Origin: Bradyrhizobium tropiciagri | Lineage (GTDB): Bacteria > Pseudomonadota > Alphaproteobacteria > Rhizobiales > Xanthobacteraceae | DNA length: 64,000 nucleotides | NCBI RefSeq assembly: GCF_001189845.1 | Contig: NZ_LFLZ01000035.1 | Coordinates: forward strand, 27,540 to 91,539 | Direction of reading: 5' to 3' | Program-made: the position numbers and the translations under genes | In this document: piece by piece, positions 17,547-26,314 of the stretch | Position numbering within the stretch: position 1 is the stretch's first letter | How the letters are laid out: every line of letters starts with the position of its first letter | Notes under the pieces: generated by a model | Seen by the model: the letters and a program-made list of their open reading frames with translations, nothing else | What the model was told of the DNA's origin: nothing | Databases searched by the model: none

Positions 17547-19767
17547 ATGGACAGGACAACGCTGTCGGGCGATCCGGTATCGGGACTGGTGGCGTCCGCC
17601 GTGGAATACATGACGGATGCCGGCCAGCGGAGCGTGCTGTTTCTCGACATTCTACGCCAGCGCGGCGACCAATATCGTGAGCATGTGGCGCAAACTGCTC
17701 CGCACGTCCTGAGTTATGCTGCCGAACTGATCATGGACGGCCGCAAGCTCGATGATCCCGTCAACTACGCGCTGGTGCGGATTATCCCTCCCAAGGGCGT
17801 CGAGATCGATCTGAAGCGACGACCGTTCGTCGTCGTCGATCCGCGCGCCGGCCACGGTCCCGGTATCGGCGGCTTCAAGGCGGATAGTGAGATCGGCGTC
17901 GCCATGAAGGCCGGTCATCCCTGCTACTTCATCGGCTTCTTGCCGGAGCCAGTGGCGGGCCAGACCATCGAGCGCATTGCACGGGCAGAAGCGCTATTCC
18001 TCGAAAAGGTCATTGGCCTTCATCCGGATGCAAATGGCAAACCCTGTGTCATCGGAAACTGTCAGGCCGGTTGGGCGGTGATGATCCTCGCGTCATTGCG
18101 GCCCGAGCTGTTTGGTCCCGTGATTGTGGCGGGAGCGCCGCTGGCCTATTGGGCTGGCGTGCACGGCAAATACCCGATGCGATATTCGGGCGGTCTGCTG
18201 GGTGGGAGCTGGCTGACGGCGCTCGCCAGCGATCTCGGCGGTGGCAAATTCGATGGAGCCTGGCTCGTGCAGAACTTCGAGAGTCAGAATCCGTCCAATA
18301 CGCTATGGTCCAAGCAATACAATGTCTTCTCCAAGGTCGATACGGAAGCGAGCCGGTACCTCGAGTTCGAGCGTTGGTGGGGAGGCCACGTCAACCTCAA
18401 CGCGGAGGAGATCCAGTTCATCGTCGACGAGCTGTTCATCGGTAACAATCTCGCCGCCGGTCGCATCAAGATGTCGGACGGTGAAACGGTTGATCTGCGC
18501 AACATCAGATCGCCAATCGTGTCTTCTGTTCCAAGGGCGACAACATCACTCCGCCGCAGCAGGCGCTGGACTGGATCCTCGACCTCTATGCCGATGTCGA
18601 CGAGATCAGAGCCTACGGACAGACGATCGTCTATACGGTTCACGAAACTGTCGGCCACCTCGGCATCTTCGTGTCTGGCGGCGTGGCCAGGAAGGAACAT
18701 GCCGAATTTTCCAGCAATATCGACCTGATCGACGTGCTGCCACCCGGCCTCTATGAAGCGACGTTTGAGGCCAAGGACGCCGGGACGGCAAATGCAGACC
18801 TCGCTTCGGGGCAATGGGTGATGCGCTGCGAGGCACGCACCCTTGATGACATCAGGGCGATGGGAGGCAACTCGCCGGACGATGAGCGGCGGTTCGAAGC
18901 TGCAAAGCGGGTCTCCGAGATCAATCTTGCCGCCTACCGCAAGTTCGTGCAGCCCCTGATCAAGCGCATGGTGACGCCTGAACTGGCTGACTGGATGCGG
19001 AATGTCCATCCGCTACGGGCGCAGTACGAGGCATTCAGCAGCCAGAATCCGTTCATGACTGCGGTCAAGGCGGCCGCCGAGCACGTAAAGGAACAGCGCA
19101 AGCCCGTCAGTTCGGACAATCCGTTCCTTGCGTTCCAGGAGAGCATCTCGAAGCAGATCGTCCACGCGCTCGACAGCTGGCGCGATTCTCAGGAAGCGCT
19201 CAGCGAGGCGGTCTTCCTTGCCGTCTATGGCTCGCCTACCTTGCAGGCCGCGGTCGGTGTCGATCCGCAATCGACGCCGTCGCGAAGACAGGAGATGTCA
19301 GCCGAACATCGAGGACGGCTGCAGGCGAGGACCGCGGAGCTGACGTCGCGGGTCGGTGAGGGGGGCTTCGCGAGGCGGCGATCCGCGCGCTTCTCTATGT
19401 CGGTTCGGCGCGCGGCATGGTGGACGAGCGCAGCCTGGAAGCGTTGCGCCAGGTCCGTCGCAACGTACCCGGCAAGCCTCTGACGCTTGCCGAATTCAAA
19501 ATGCTGGTTCGCGAGCAATTCTTCATGCTTCTCCTGGATCGCGAAGCCGCGCTGGCCGCGATCCCGACACTGCTTCCAGACAATATGAACGACCGGCGGA
19601 CGGCCTTCGCCGCGATACGCGATGTGCTGTCAGCCAGCGCCGCGATTTCGGGTGAGGTGGCTAGCCGATTGAACCGGATCGCCGAGCTGTTCGGTCTGGA
19701 TGAGAGAGAGGCCGTGGAGAAAGCGTCGAATGTCGCCCCTTTCGACCCCAAGGCAAAGGCGTCGTGA
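17547..19767 (+). pseudogene. DUF3141 / PhaC-like protein, two frameshifts
   Basis: A protein of about 740 residues of the DUF3141 family, related to polyhydroxyalkanoate synthases (alpha/beta fold). Visible motifs are KRPFVVVDPRAGHGPGIGGFK and VIGNCQAGWAVMILA, in which the nucleophile-elbow residue is Cys as in PHA synthases (G-x-C-x-G/A). The C-terminal half is long and helical. The frame shifts at about 18521 (one G missing in GTG(G)TCTTC would give IVVFCSKGDNI) and again at about 19369 (one C missing in TTC(C)GCGAG). It heads the operon with pta, ackA and fabI and has a FixK/FNR box. GGAG lies 7 bases before the ATG at 17547. Confidence 0.8.
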
Positions 19768-19799
19768 CCCGATCTGAGAGTATCCGGAGTGGTGGCACT

Positions 19800-20765
19800 A
19801 TGAATGTCATGTCATCCGAGTCGAGCGGTACGGCTCACACCAAGTACGACCGACTGATCGCCGCAGCCAAGGCTGTTCCCCCGGTGCCTACCATTGTGGT
19901 TCACCCCTGCGACGAGACGTCGTTGCGCGGCGTCGTGGATAGTGCGCAGGCCGATATCATCAAGCCGCTCTTGGTCGGGCCTGAAGCGAAGATCAAGGCG
20001 ACCGCGAGCAAGCATGGCCTCGACATCGCCGGCTTTGAGATCGTCGACGAGCCGCACAGCGAGGCCGCGGCTGCCAAGGGTGTCGAGTTGATCCATGCCG
20101 CCCGGGGCGAGATGTTGATGAAGGGCAGTCTGCACACCGACGAACTGATGCGGAGCGTCACGGCAAAATCGGTTGGGCTTCGAACCGATCGACGCATCAG
20201 CCACGTTTTCGTGATGGACGTGCCGGCCTATGCCGATACCCTGTTCATCACAGATGCCGCCATCAACATTTTCCCCGATCTGGATGGCAAGCGCGACATC
20301 ATCCAGAACGCCATCGATCTCTACACCCAAGCCGGTTTTGGAACGCTGCCACGGGTCGCAATCCTGTCCGCGGTTGAGACCGTGACGTCCAAGATTCCAT
20401 CGACCATCGAGGCGGCCGCTCTCTGCAAAATGGCCGACCGCGGTCAGATCACCGGCGGTGTGCTCGATGGTCCGCTCGCGTTCGACAATGCCATCGACGT
20501 GGAAGCGGCGCGGATCAAGGGCATAAAGTCCGAGGTCGCGGGAAGGGCGCAGATCCTGGTCGTTCCCGACCTCGAGGCCGGCAATATGCTGGCGAAGAAT
20601 CTGGCTTACTTCGCCAAGGCCGATAGCGCCGGCATCGTGCTCGGGGCCCGGGTTCCGATCGTGCTGACGTCGCGCGCCGATTCACCGAGGGCCAGGATGG
20701 CGTCGTGCGCGGTCGCGGCGCTCTATGCCGACGCGCGCCGCCGGCGTGCTCCAGCCGTCGCGTGA
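19800..20765 (+). CDS. pta: Phosphate acetyltransferase
   Basis: A 321-residue phosphate acetyl/butyryltransferase that interconverts acetyl-CoA and acetyl phosphate. Recognisable stretches are the DIIKPLLVGPEAKIKATA start, MKGSLHTDELMR, RISHVFVMD, ITDAAINIFPDL, VAILSAVETVTSKIPST and the C-terminal AGNMLAKNLAYFAKADSAGIVLGARVPIVLTSRADS. It is the short form without the regulatory domains of enterobacterial Pta. A GTG at 19764 overlapping the upstream stop is an alternative start. It is followed within a few bases by ackA. Confidence 0.88.
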   Translation: MNVMSSESSGTAHTKYDRLIAAAKAVPPVPTIVVHPCDETSLRGVVDSAQADIIKPLLVGPEAKIKATASKHGLDIAGFEIVDEPHSEAAAAKGVELIHAARGEMLMKGSLHTDELMRSVTAKSVGLRTDRRISHVFVMDVPAYADTLFITDAAINIFPDLDGKRDIIQNAIDLYTQAGFGTLPRVAILSAVETVTSKIPSTIEAAALCKMADRGQITGGVLDGPLAFDNAIDVEAARIKGIKSEVAGRAQILVVPDLEAGNMLAKNLAYFAKADSAGIVLGARVPIVLTSRADSPRARMASCAVAALYADARRRRAPAVA

Positions 20766-20770
20766 TCGCC

Positions 20771-21985
20771 ATGGACACGATCCTCGTCGTCAATGCTGGT
20801 TCATCGAGCGTAAAATTTCAAATCTTTGCAGTCGACGGGGAGGCCAGGCTGCAACGCCAGATCAAGGGCCAGATGGATGGGATCGGCAGCCGTCCGCGGC
20901 TGCGAGCCGCCGCGACCAATGGGGATCCGCTGGCGGACCGAGCCTATCCGATCGAGCGCGTTCCGGACGTGACGGCAGCTCTCGAAGTTGCGGGTATCTG
21001 GCTGAAGGACGAGCTTCGCATCAATCCGATCGCGGTCGGACATCGCGTCGTTCATGGCGGTCCCGAGTACGACCGCCCGGTGCGGATCGATCATGGCATC
21101 GTGGCGCGCCTCGAGAAATTTGTGCCATTGGCGCCGCTCCACCAGCCCTACAATCTGGCTCCGATCCGATCACTGTTGGCAAATCGTCCGGATCTTCCGC
21201 AAGTGGCCTGCTTCGATACCGCATTCCACCGTACGCACGGTGCGTTGGCGGACCACTACGCGGTCCCGTTCCAGCTCTATGCCGAGGGCGTGCGGCGTTA
21301 CGGATTTCACGGGCTCTCGTATGAGTACATTGCCAAAACCTTGAGGCAGGTGGCCCCCGAGGTTGCGAATGGCCGCGTCATCGTTGCACATCTCGGCAAC
21401 GGCGCCTCGATGTGTGCGATAAAGGACGGGCGCAGCGTCGAAAGCACGATGGGGTTTACGGCGCTCGACGGCCTTCCGATGGGCACGCGGCCCGGACAGA
21501 TCGATCCAGGCGTTGTGCTGTACCTCATCGCGGGAAAGGGTATGTCGGCCGCTGACGTGCAGACTTTTCTCTATCGCGATTGCGGACTGAAGGGGATGTC
21601 CGGCATCAGCAATGACATGCGGGAGTTGCTGGCGAGCGAGGATCCGCATGCGATCCTGGCGATCGAATATTTCGTCCATCGGATCGGCCTGCACGCCGGC
21701 ATGCTCGCGGCGGCGCTTCAGGGCATTGACGCCTTCGTGTTCACAGCCGGCATTGGCGAGAACTCGGCCGGCATTCGTGCGCGGATCGGGGAGAAGCTGT
21801 CGTGGCTCGGCGTTGAGCTCGATGCAGCCGAGAACGCTCGCCATGCCAGATTGATATCGCGCCCTGGCAGCCGCATTCCCGTCTTTGTCGTGCCGACCGA
21901 CGAGGAATTGATGATTGCTCAGCACACCGTGGTGCTGCTGATGAATGGTCAACCGTCCAGTCCAAACCGCGAGAGGGCATCATGA
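20771..21985 (+). CDS. ackA: Acetate kinase
   Basis: A 404-residue acetate kinase that makes ATP and acetate from acetyl phosphate. It has the N-terminal NAGSSSVKFQIF signature, GHRVVHGG, CFDTAFHRT, YGFHGLSYEYI, the ATP-site HLGNGASM, STMGFTALDGLPMGTRPGQIDPG and FTAGIGENS. With pta it gives substrate-level phosphorylation when respiration is limited, which fits FixK/FNR control. The start follows the pta stop by 5 bases and the stop overlaps the fabI ATG. Confidence 0.93.
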   Translation: MDTILVVNAGSSSVKFQIFAVDGEARLQRQIKGQMDGIGSRPRLRAAATNGDPLADRAYPIERVPDVTAALEVAGIWLKDELRINPIAVGHRVVHGGPEYDRPVRIDHGIVARLEKFVPLAPLHQPYNLAPIRSLLANRPDLPQVACFDTAFHRTHGALADHYAVPFQLYAEGVRRYGFHGLSYEYIAKTLRQVAPEVANGRVIVAHLGNGASMCAIKDGRSVESTMGFTALDGLPMGTRPGQIDPGVVLYLIAGKGMSAADVQTFLYRDCGLKGMSGISNDMRELLASEDPHAILAIEYFVHRIGLHAGMLAAALQGIDAFVFTAGIGENSAGIRARIGEKLSWLGVELDAAENARHARLISRPGSRIPVFVVPTDEELMIAQHTVVLLMNGQPSSPNRERAS

Positions 21986-22770
21986 TCCCCCAGTTTCCGG
22001 AAACCAAGGTCGCATTGAAGGGCAAGAAGGGCCTGATCGTGGGCATCGCCAATGATCAGTCGATTGCCTGGGGCTGCGCGAGGGCGTTTCGCGCGCTCGG
22101 CGCGGATCTGGCCGTGACCTATCTGAACGACCGCGCCAGAAAGCATGTCGAGCCACTCGCGCAGGCGCTGGAGGCCCCGATCTTCATGCCGCTGGACGTC
22201 ATGGTGGAAGGGCAGATGGAACAGGTTTTCGAGCGGATCTCGAAGGAGTGGGGTCAGCTCGACTTCCTCCTCCATTCGATCGCGTTCGCGCCGAAGGAGG
22301 CCTTGCACGGACGTGTCGTCGACGTCGGCCGCGAGGGCTTTTTGAAGACGATGGAGGTCTCGTGCTGGTCGTTCATGCGCATGGCGCATCTGGCCGAGCC
22401 GCTGATGAAGAACGGCGGAACGATGTTCACCATGACTTACTACGGCAGCCAGATGGTGGTCGAGAATTACAATGTGATGGGGGTGGCCAAAGCTGCGCTT
22501 GAGGGCGCCGTCCGCTATATCGCCGCGGAACTGGGACCGAAAGGCATCCGCGTTCACGCGATCTCGCCGGGACCGCTCGCAACGCGGGCGGCGTCGGGCA
22601 TCCCCGAATTCGATGAGCTCATGGACAGGGCCCAGTCCAAGGCGCCGGTGCGCAGCCTTGTCAGCATCGATGACGTTGGGAACGCGACGGCGTTCCTGGC
22701 GCTGGATGGCGCCAAGCTGATCACGGGGAGCGTCTTGTATATCGACGGCGGCTATCACATCATCGATTGA
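21982..22770 (+). CDS. fabI: Enoyl-ACP reductase (NADH), FabI type
   Basis: A 262-residue short-chain reductase of the FabI class, which reduces enoyl-ACP in fatty acid synthesis. It has the GLIVGIANDQSIAWG nucleotide-binding start, the SIAFAPKEAL segment, the catalytic Tyr-x6-Lys in YNVMGVAK, and SPGPLATRAASGI. It overlaps ackA by ATGA. A second FabI inside a fermentation operon is unusual; it may reoxidise NADH or make a special acyl chain. That is inference. Confidence 0.88.
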   Translation: MIPQFPETKVALKGKKGLIVGIANDQSIAWGCARAFRALGADLAVTYLNDRARKHVEPLAQALEAPIFMPLDVMVEGQMEQVFERISKEWGQLDFLLHSIAFAPKEALHGRVVDVGREGFLKTMEVSCWSFMRMAHLAEPLMKNGGTMFTMTYYGSQMVVENYNVMGVAKAALEGAVRYIAAELGPKGIRVHAISPGPLATRAASGIPEFDELMDRAQSKAPVRSLVSIDDVGNATAFLALDGAKLITGSVLYIDGGYHIID

Positions 22771-22792
22771 CGGTCGTGGCGACCGGCCGGCG

Positions 22793-23251
22793 TCAGCGGT
22801 AGTGCAGCGCAATCAACTCCGCCACGCAGGCGGGGCGCGTGCCGCCTTCGATCTCGATGACGAGATGGTAGTTCACGCGCAGGCCGTCCGGCGGCATATC
22901 CTCTGCTTCCGCGACGGTGACGCGCCCGCGGAGCCTTGATCCGGCCGGCACCGGCGCCAAGTACCGAATTCGGTCGGCGCCGTAATTGAGGGTGTTTCGT
23001 AGGCCCTTGAGCCCGATCACGGATCGGATGAACATCGGCGCGAGGCTGAGGGAGAGCAGGCCATGCGCGATGGTTCTTCCTCCGGGAAGCTCTGCCTTGG
23101 CGCGCTCCTGATCGACGTGGATCCACTGTTCGTCGCATGTCGCGTCGGCAAACCGGTTGATGCGATCTTGCGTCACCTCGATCCAGTCGCTGACGCCGAT
23201 CTCAGTCCCGATAGCAGATTTGATGTCATCGAAGTCGCTGAATATCCGCAT
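22793..23251 (-). CDS. MaoC-like (R)-enoyl-CoA hydratase
   Basis: A 152-residue hot-dog-fold hydratase. The catalytic Asp and His lie in the FADATCDEQWIHVD segment, and GGRTIAHGLLSLSL is the second family motif. The reaction is reversible hydration of enoyl-CoA to (R)-3-hydroxyacyl-CoA, which links fatty acid turnover to polyhydroxyalkanoate. It is the last gene of a minus-strand operon with the two CoA-transferase subunits, 13 bases after subunit B. Confidence 0.85.
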   Translation of the reverse strand: MRIFSDFDDIKSAIGTEIGVSDWIEVTQDRINRFADATCDEQWIHVDQERAKAELPGGRTIAHGLLSLSLAPMFIRSVIGLKGLRNTLNYGADRIRYLAPVPAGSRLRGRVTVAEAEDMPPDGLRVNYHLVIEIEGGTRPACVAELIALHYR

Positions 23252-23264
23252 GGCTCTGTCCTGA

Positions 23265-23915
23265 TCAAAGCTTCATTTCGGGGACGGTACCCGGAATTGT
23301 CAGATCTGCCTCGGTGACCGCCATGACTTCGGCAACGCTGACGCCCGGAGCGGTCTCCATCAGGGTCGCCTTGCCGCCGGCGAAGCCAATCACCGCCAAA
23401 TCAGTTACGACGAGGTCGACCGGACGCGTCGACGTCAGTGGCAGCGAGCATTTGGCGACGATCTTCGATTTGCCCTTGGCGGCATGCTGCATGGCGACGA
23501 TGACCCGCCTGGCGCCGCTCACGAGGTCCATCGCTCCGCCCATGCCGGGCACCATCTTGCCAGGGATCATCCAGTTGGCGAGATGTCCGTCCGCATCGAC
23601 CTGCAGGCCACCGAGCACCGTCACATCGACATGGCCGCCGCGGATCAGCCCAAATGACATTGCGCTGTCGAAGGTCGCGGCGCCCGGCAGCGCACTGATC
23701 GGACGTCCGCCAGCATCGGTCAGCAGGGGATGCGCCATGCCTTGCTCGGGGATCGGGCCGGTGCCGATCAATCCATTCTCCGACTGAAAGAACACCTTGA
23801 GATCGGCCGGAACATAGTTGGCGACCAGCGTCGGAATGCCGATACCCAGATTGACAAGGTCGCCGCTGTGAAGCTCTCGCGCGACGCGCCGGGCGATGAT
23901 GATCTGCGGATCCAT
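23265..23915 (-). CDS. 3-oxoacid CoA-transferase, subunit B
   Basis: A 216-residue beta subunit. The catalytic Glu sits in the SENGLIGTGP motif, preceded by LVNLGIGIPTLVANYVP. GGHVDVTVLGGLQVDADGHLANWMIPGKMVPGMGGAMDLV is the family hallmark. With subunit A it transfers CoA between acetoacetate or another short acid and succinate or acetate. It starts three bases after the stop of subunit A. Confidence 0.9.
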   Translation of the reverse strand: MDPQIIIARRVARELHSGDLVNLGIGIPTLVANYVPADLKVFFQSENGLIGTGPIPEQGMAHPLLTDAGGRPISALPGAATFDSAMSFGLIRGGHVDVTVLGGLQVDADGHLANWMIPGKMVPGMGGAMDLVSGARRVIVAMQHAAKGKSKIVAKCSLPLTSTRPVDLVVTDLAVIGFAGGKATLMETAPGVSVAEVMAVTEADLTIPGTVPEMKL

Positions 23916-23918
23916 GGT

Positions 23919-24575
23919 TCACCCGTTCGCAATGAGGTAGTCGACAAGGGGCGCCGGCGTCACGACGTGGTCGGGTGCGATGACTCCGACAGGCACGATA
24001 TGCTCGGCTGTCACAATGACCGTCTCGGCCGCCATGGCCATGACCGGGTTGAAATTGCGGGCGGTCAGCGCGTAGGTCAGATTGCCGAGATAGTCGGCGA
24101 GGAAGGCATGGACCAGTGCGAATTGCGCCCGCAGTGCGGTTTCCAGCAGGAATGATTTTCCATCCACTTCGATCAACCGTTTGCCGTCTGCGACCAGTGT
24201 GCCGACGCCGGTCGGCGTGAGCACGCCGCCCAGACCGCAACCGCCGGCGCGTATGCGCTCGACGAAGGTGCCCTGCGGAATGAGATCGACGGTGATCTGG
24301 TTGGCCAGCATTTGCTGCTGAGCTTTCGGATTGAGGCCGATATGCGTGGCGGTCAGGCGCGAGACAAGCGCAGCGTCGAACAACTTGCCGACTCCCTTGC
24401 CCGGCGTGGCCGCGTCATTGCTGATCAATGTCAGGCCGGTCTTCTGCTGGCGGACCACTTCGTCGAGCAGACGTTCCGGGGTGCCTACGCCCATGAAGCC
24501 GCCGACCATGATGCTGGCCCCGGACGGGATCATCGCAACGGCTTCCTCGACGGAAACTGGATTCATGATGGACAC
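23919..24575 (-). CDS. 3-oxoacid CoA-transferase, subunit A
   Basis: A 218-residue alpha subunit with the CoA-binding glycine loop GGFMGVGTPERLLDEV and the segment IPQGTFVERIRAGGCGLGGVLTPTGVGT. The partner subunit is encoded just downstream. The FixK/FNR box at 24631-24644 is centred about 63 bases before the ATG. The operon (A, B, MaoC) converges on the pta-ackA-fabI operon, suggesting one metabolic module for short-chain acyl-CoA at low oxygen. Confidence 0.9.
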   Translation of the reverse strand: MSIMNPVSVEEAVAMIPSGASIMVGGFMGVGTPERLLDEVVRQQKTGLTLISNDAATPGKGVGKLFDAALVSRLTATHIGLNPKAQQQMLANQITVDLIPQGTFVERIRAGGCGLGGVLTPTGVGTLVADGKRLIEVDGKSFLLETALRAQFALVHAFLADYLGNLTYALTARNFNPVMAMAAETVIVTAEHIVPVGVIAPDHVVTPAPLVDYLIANG

Positions 24576-24630
24576 TCCGAACGACGTAGTGCAGGCCGAT
24601 CAACCATTGACTCCGGTTTGCCGCCGACTC

Positions 24631-24644
24631 TTGATCTGCGTCAA
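24631..24644. promoter_or_regulatory. FixK/FNR box upstream of CoA-transferase operon
   Basis: TTGATCTGCGTCAA fits the consensus. It is centred about 63 bases upstream of the minus-strand CoA-transferase A start, in the gap between that gene and the stop of the 24654-25256 gene. Confidence 0.75.
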
Positions 24645-24653
24645 AGCGTCCGG

Positions 24654-25256
24654 TCATCCCGCGTGCGGGCTGGCGATGCCTATGCCTTCGAGTGTTTCAG
24701 CCCACAGTCTGCGAACATCGGCGTGGCGCCTCTCGAGAGCCGAGCTGATTGCCGGACGGAACGGTGCCAGTTGCGGTCCCTTCAGAAAGACGATTTGGGC
24801 CTGCAGAAGCCGGCCGCTTTCAAATTCGACGCGGCGAAGGGCCGTGACGAAGGCATCATGAGCGTTTGCCTCGACTGGAAGCAGGGCCGCGGGCCGCACG
24901 CCGGCGTGCACGGCATGTGCGAGAGTGGCAAGGTCTGCCGGCAGTGCCAGCGACCGATCCGTGATCCCGTCGACAGCCGCCGGGAGCCAGGCCATTTCCC
25001 AAAGCGCGGTCAGGTAACCCAGCGCGGCATCCGGTACCCATGACGTGGTGCGCTGCAGCAGCGATACGAATTCGGCCTCCCGATAAAGCTGCGCGTTCAG
25101 CTCGGTTTGCCAGGCGGCCTCCAGCCTGATCGGCAATGCCAGCGCATACTGCCGTGCCAGGGCTCCATGGGCCGAGATCAGGAATGCGGCCACGCGCGTC
25201 TGCTGCTGCGGCGGCACGCGGCCGTCGGACGTAAGTGGTCCGAGGAATTCGCTCAT
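24654..25256 (-). CDS. Hypothetical protein coupled to an alpha/beta hydrolase
   Basis: A 200-residue protein of no recognised family, mostly helical. It contains ALPIRLEAAWQTELNAQLYRE and repeated Leu/Ala-rich helices. The ATG overlaps the stop of the upstream hydrolase gene, so it is translationally coupled to it. The pairing with a hydrolase and the position in a FixK/FNR-controlled cluster near PhaC-like genes hint at a polyhydroxyalkanoate granule or synthase accessory role, but no motif proves this. Confidence 0.6.
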   Translation of the reverse strand: MSEFLGPLTSDGRVPPQQQTRVAAFLISAHGALARQYALALPIRLEAAWQTELNAQLYREAEFVSLLQRTTSWVPDAALGYLTALWEMAWLPAAVDGITDRSLALPADLATLAHAVHAGVRPAALLPVEANAHDAFVTALRRVEFESGRLLQAQIVFLKGPQLAPFRPAISSALERRHADVRRLWAETLEGIGIASPHAG

Positions 25257-26179
25257 GGTGCCACTCTCGGGGTGGGGATGGCACGCAAATGATCGTATCC
25301 GTGAGGAAACGCCGTCAGCGCGCCGCCCGGTTCTTCGGGCGCGATCCAGACTGACTGGTTGCCGTGCCAACGGCCTGCCAGCACGTCCTCCGCAAAACAC
25401 GCGAGCAGGTCCGCCGTGAGGGCGGATTTCTCAAGGGTGAACGCGTGATAGCCCCTGGGAATGATGACCAGCGAACTATTCGGGATCTGGACGCGGAGCG
25501 TTTCGTGCAGGGCGCGCGGCGTCAAGAAGTCGAACTCGCCGTTCAGGATCATCGTCGGAACCTTGATCGCGCCCAGATGTGGTGTCAGCGGGCGAAAGTC
25601 GAGGAAGGATTCCATCAGGTTCTGCAGGGCATAGAGGTCGTTGACGAGCCATCCCTGCCGTTTCACCTGGTCGAGCTTTTCGAGCAGCGGCTCGAGCCAC
25701 GCATCGGAAAGGTTCATGGGCAGGAGCAAATCCTGCAGATAGCTGGTACCGCCCAGGACCAGGCCCGTTCGCATGGCGTTGCCGAGCAGAAGAAGCTGGG
25801 GAGAGAGCTCGGCAAAGCAGCTAATCGGTACGAGGCCAGCGAGCCGCCCGCTGTGGGCGATCGCGTAGCGTAGCGCGATCAAGCCACCGAAGCTGATCCC
25901 GCTCAGGAAGATCGGTCCATCGCCGAGCTTGTCGATGAGCAGGCCCAGCGCCGCGACCTGGTCGTCCTGGCTGATGAAGAGCGCGGGCTTGTCCGAAGCG
26001 CCCTGGCCAAGCAGGTCGAATGTAGCGACACGAAAGCGTCGCGCAGTCAGTGTGTCCCGGTAGACGCTCCACAGCTCGGCATATTGCGTCAATCCGTTGA
26101 CGAGCACATAGGCGGGAGCGTCGGCGGGCCCGTCGAGCTCATAGCGGATCCGATATGAGCCGTGAGCGAGGAAGGGCAT
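25253..26179 (-). CDS. Alpha/beta hydrolase
   Basis: A 308-residue cytosolic alpha/beta hydrolase. It has the oxyanion region LVNGLTQYAELW, the FDLLGQGASDKP strand-turn, the nucleophile elbow SGISFGGLIA (Ser), the acid region ILNGEFDFLTP and the catalytic His in PRGYHAFTLE. The start at 26179 (MPFLAHGSYRIRYE) is chosen because the FixK/FNR box at 26244-26257 would then give a normal class II promoter; an ATG at 26242 would abut the box. The substrate is unknown. Confidence 0.8.
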   Translation of the reverse strand: MPFLAHGSYRIRYELDGPADAPAYVLVNGLTQYAELWSVYRDTLTARRFRVATFDLLGQGASDKPALFISQDDQVAALGLLIDKLGDGPIFLSGISFGGLIALRYAIAHSGRLAGLVPISCFAELSPQLLLLGNAMRTGLVLGGTSYLQDLLLPMNLSDAWLEPLLEKLDQVKRQGWLVNDLYALQNLMESFLDFRPLTPHLGAIKVPTMILNGEFDFLTPRALHETLRVQIPNSSLVIIPRGYHAFTLEKSALTADLLACFAEDVLAGRWHGNQSVWIAPEEPGGALTAFPHGYDHLRAIPTPRVAP

Positions 26180-26243
26180 TGCGGCAACCCGGCGGGCGAA
26201 CGGTTGAGCTGCCGCGATCCTCGACGTCCGCAACCCGAACACC

Positions 26244-26257
26244 TTGAGCTAGATCAA
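26244..26257. promoter_or_regulatory. FixK/FNR box between divergent hydrolase genes
   Basis: TTGAGCTAGATCAA fits the consensus. It is centred about 71 bases before the minus-strand hydrolase start (26179) and about 64 bases before the plus-strand ATG at 26315. One site could drive both directions. Confidence 0.75.
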
Positions 26258-26314
26258 AGTCCCTCGAGTTGGCCTGCCTAGCCTTCCGGCAATACCAGCA
26301 GGAGGGAAACCGCC

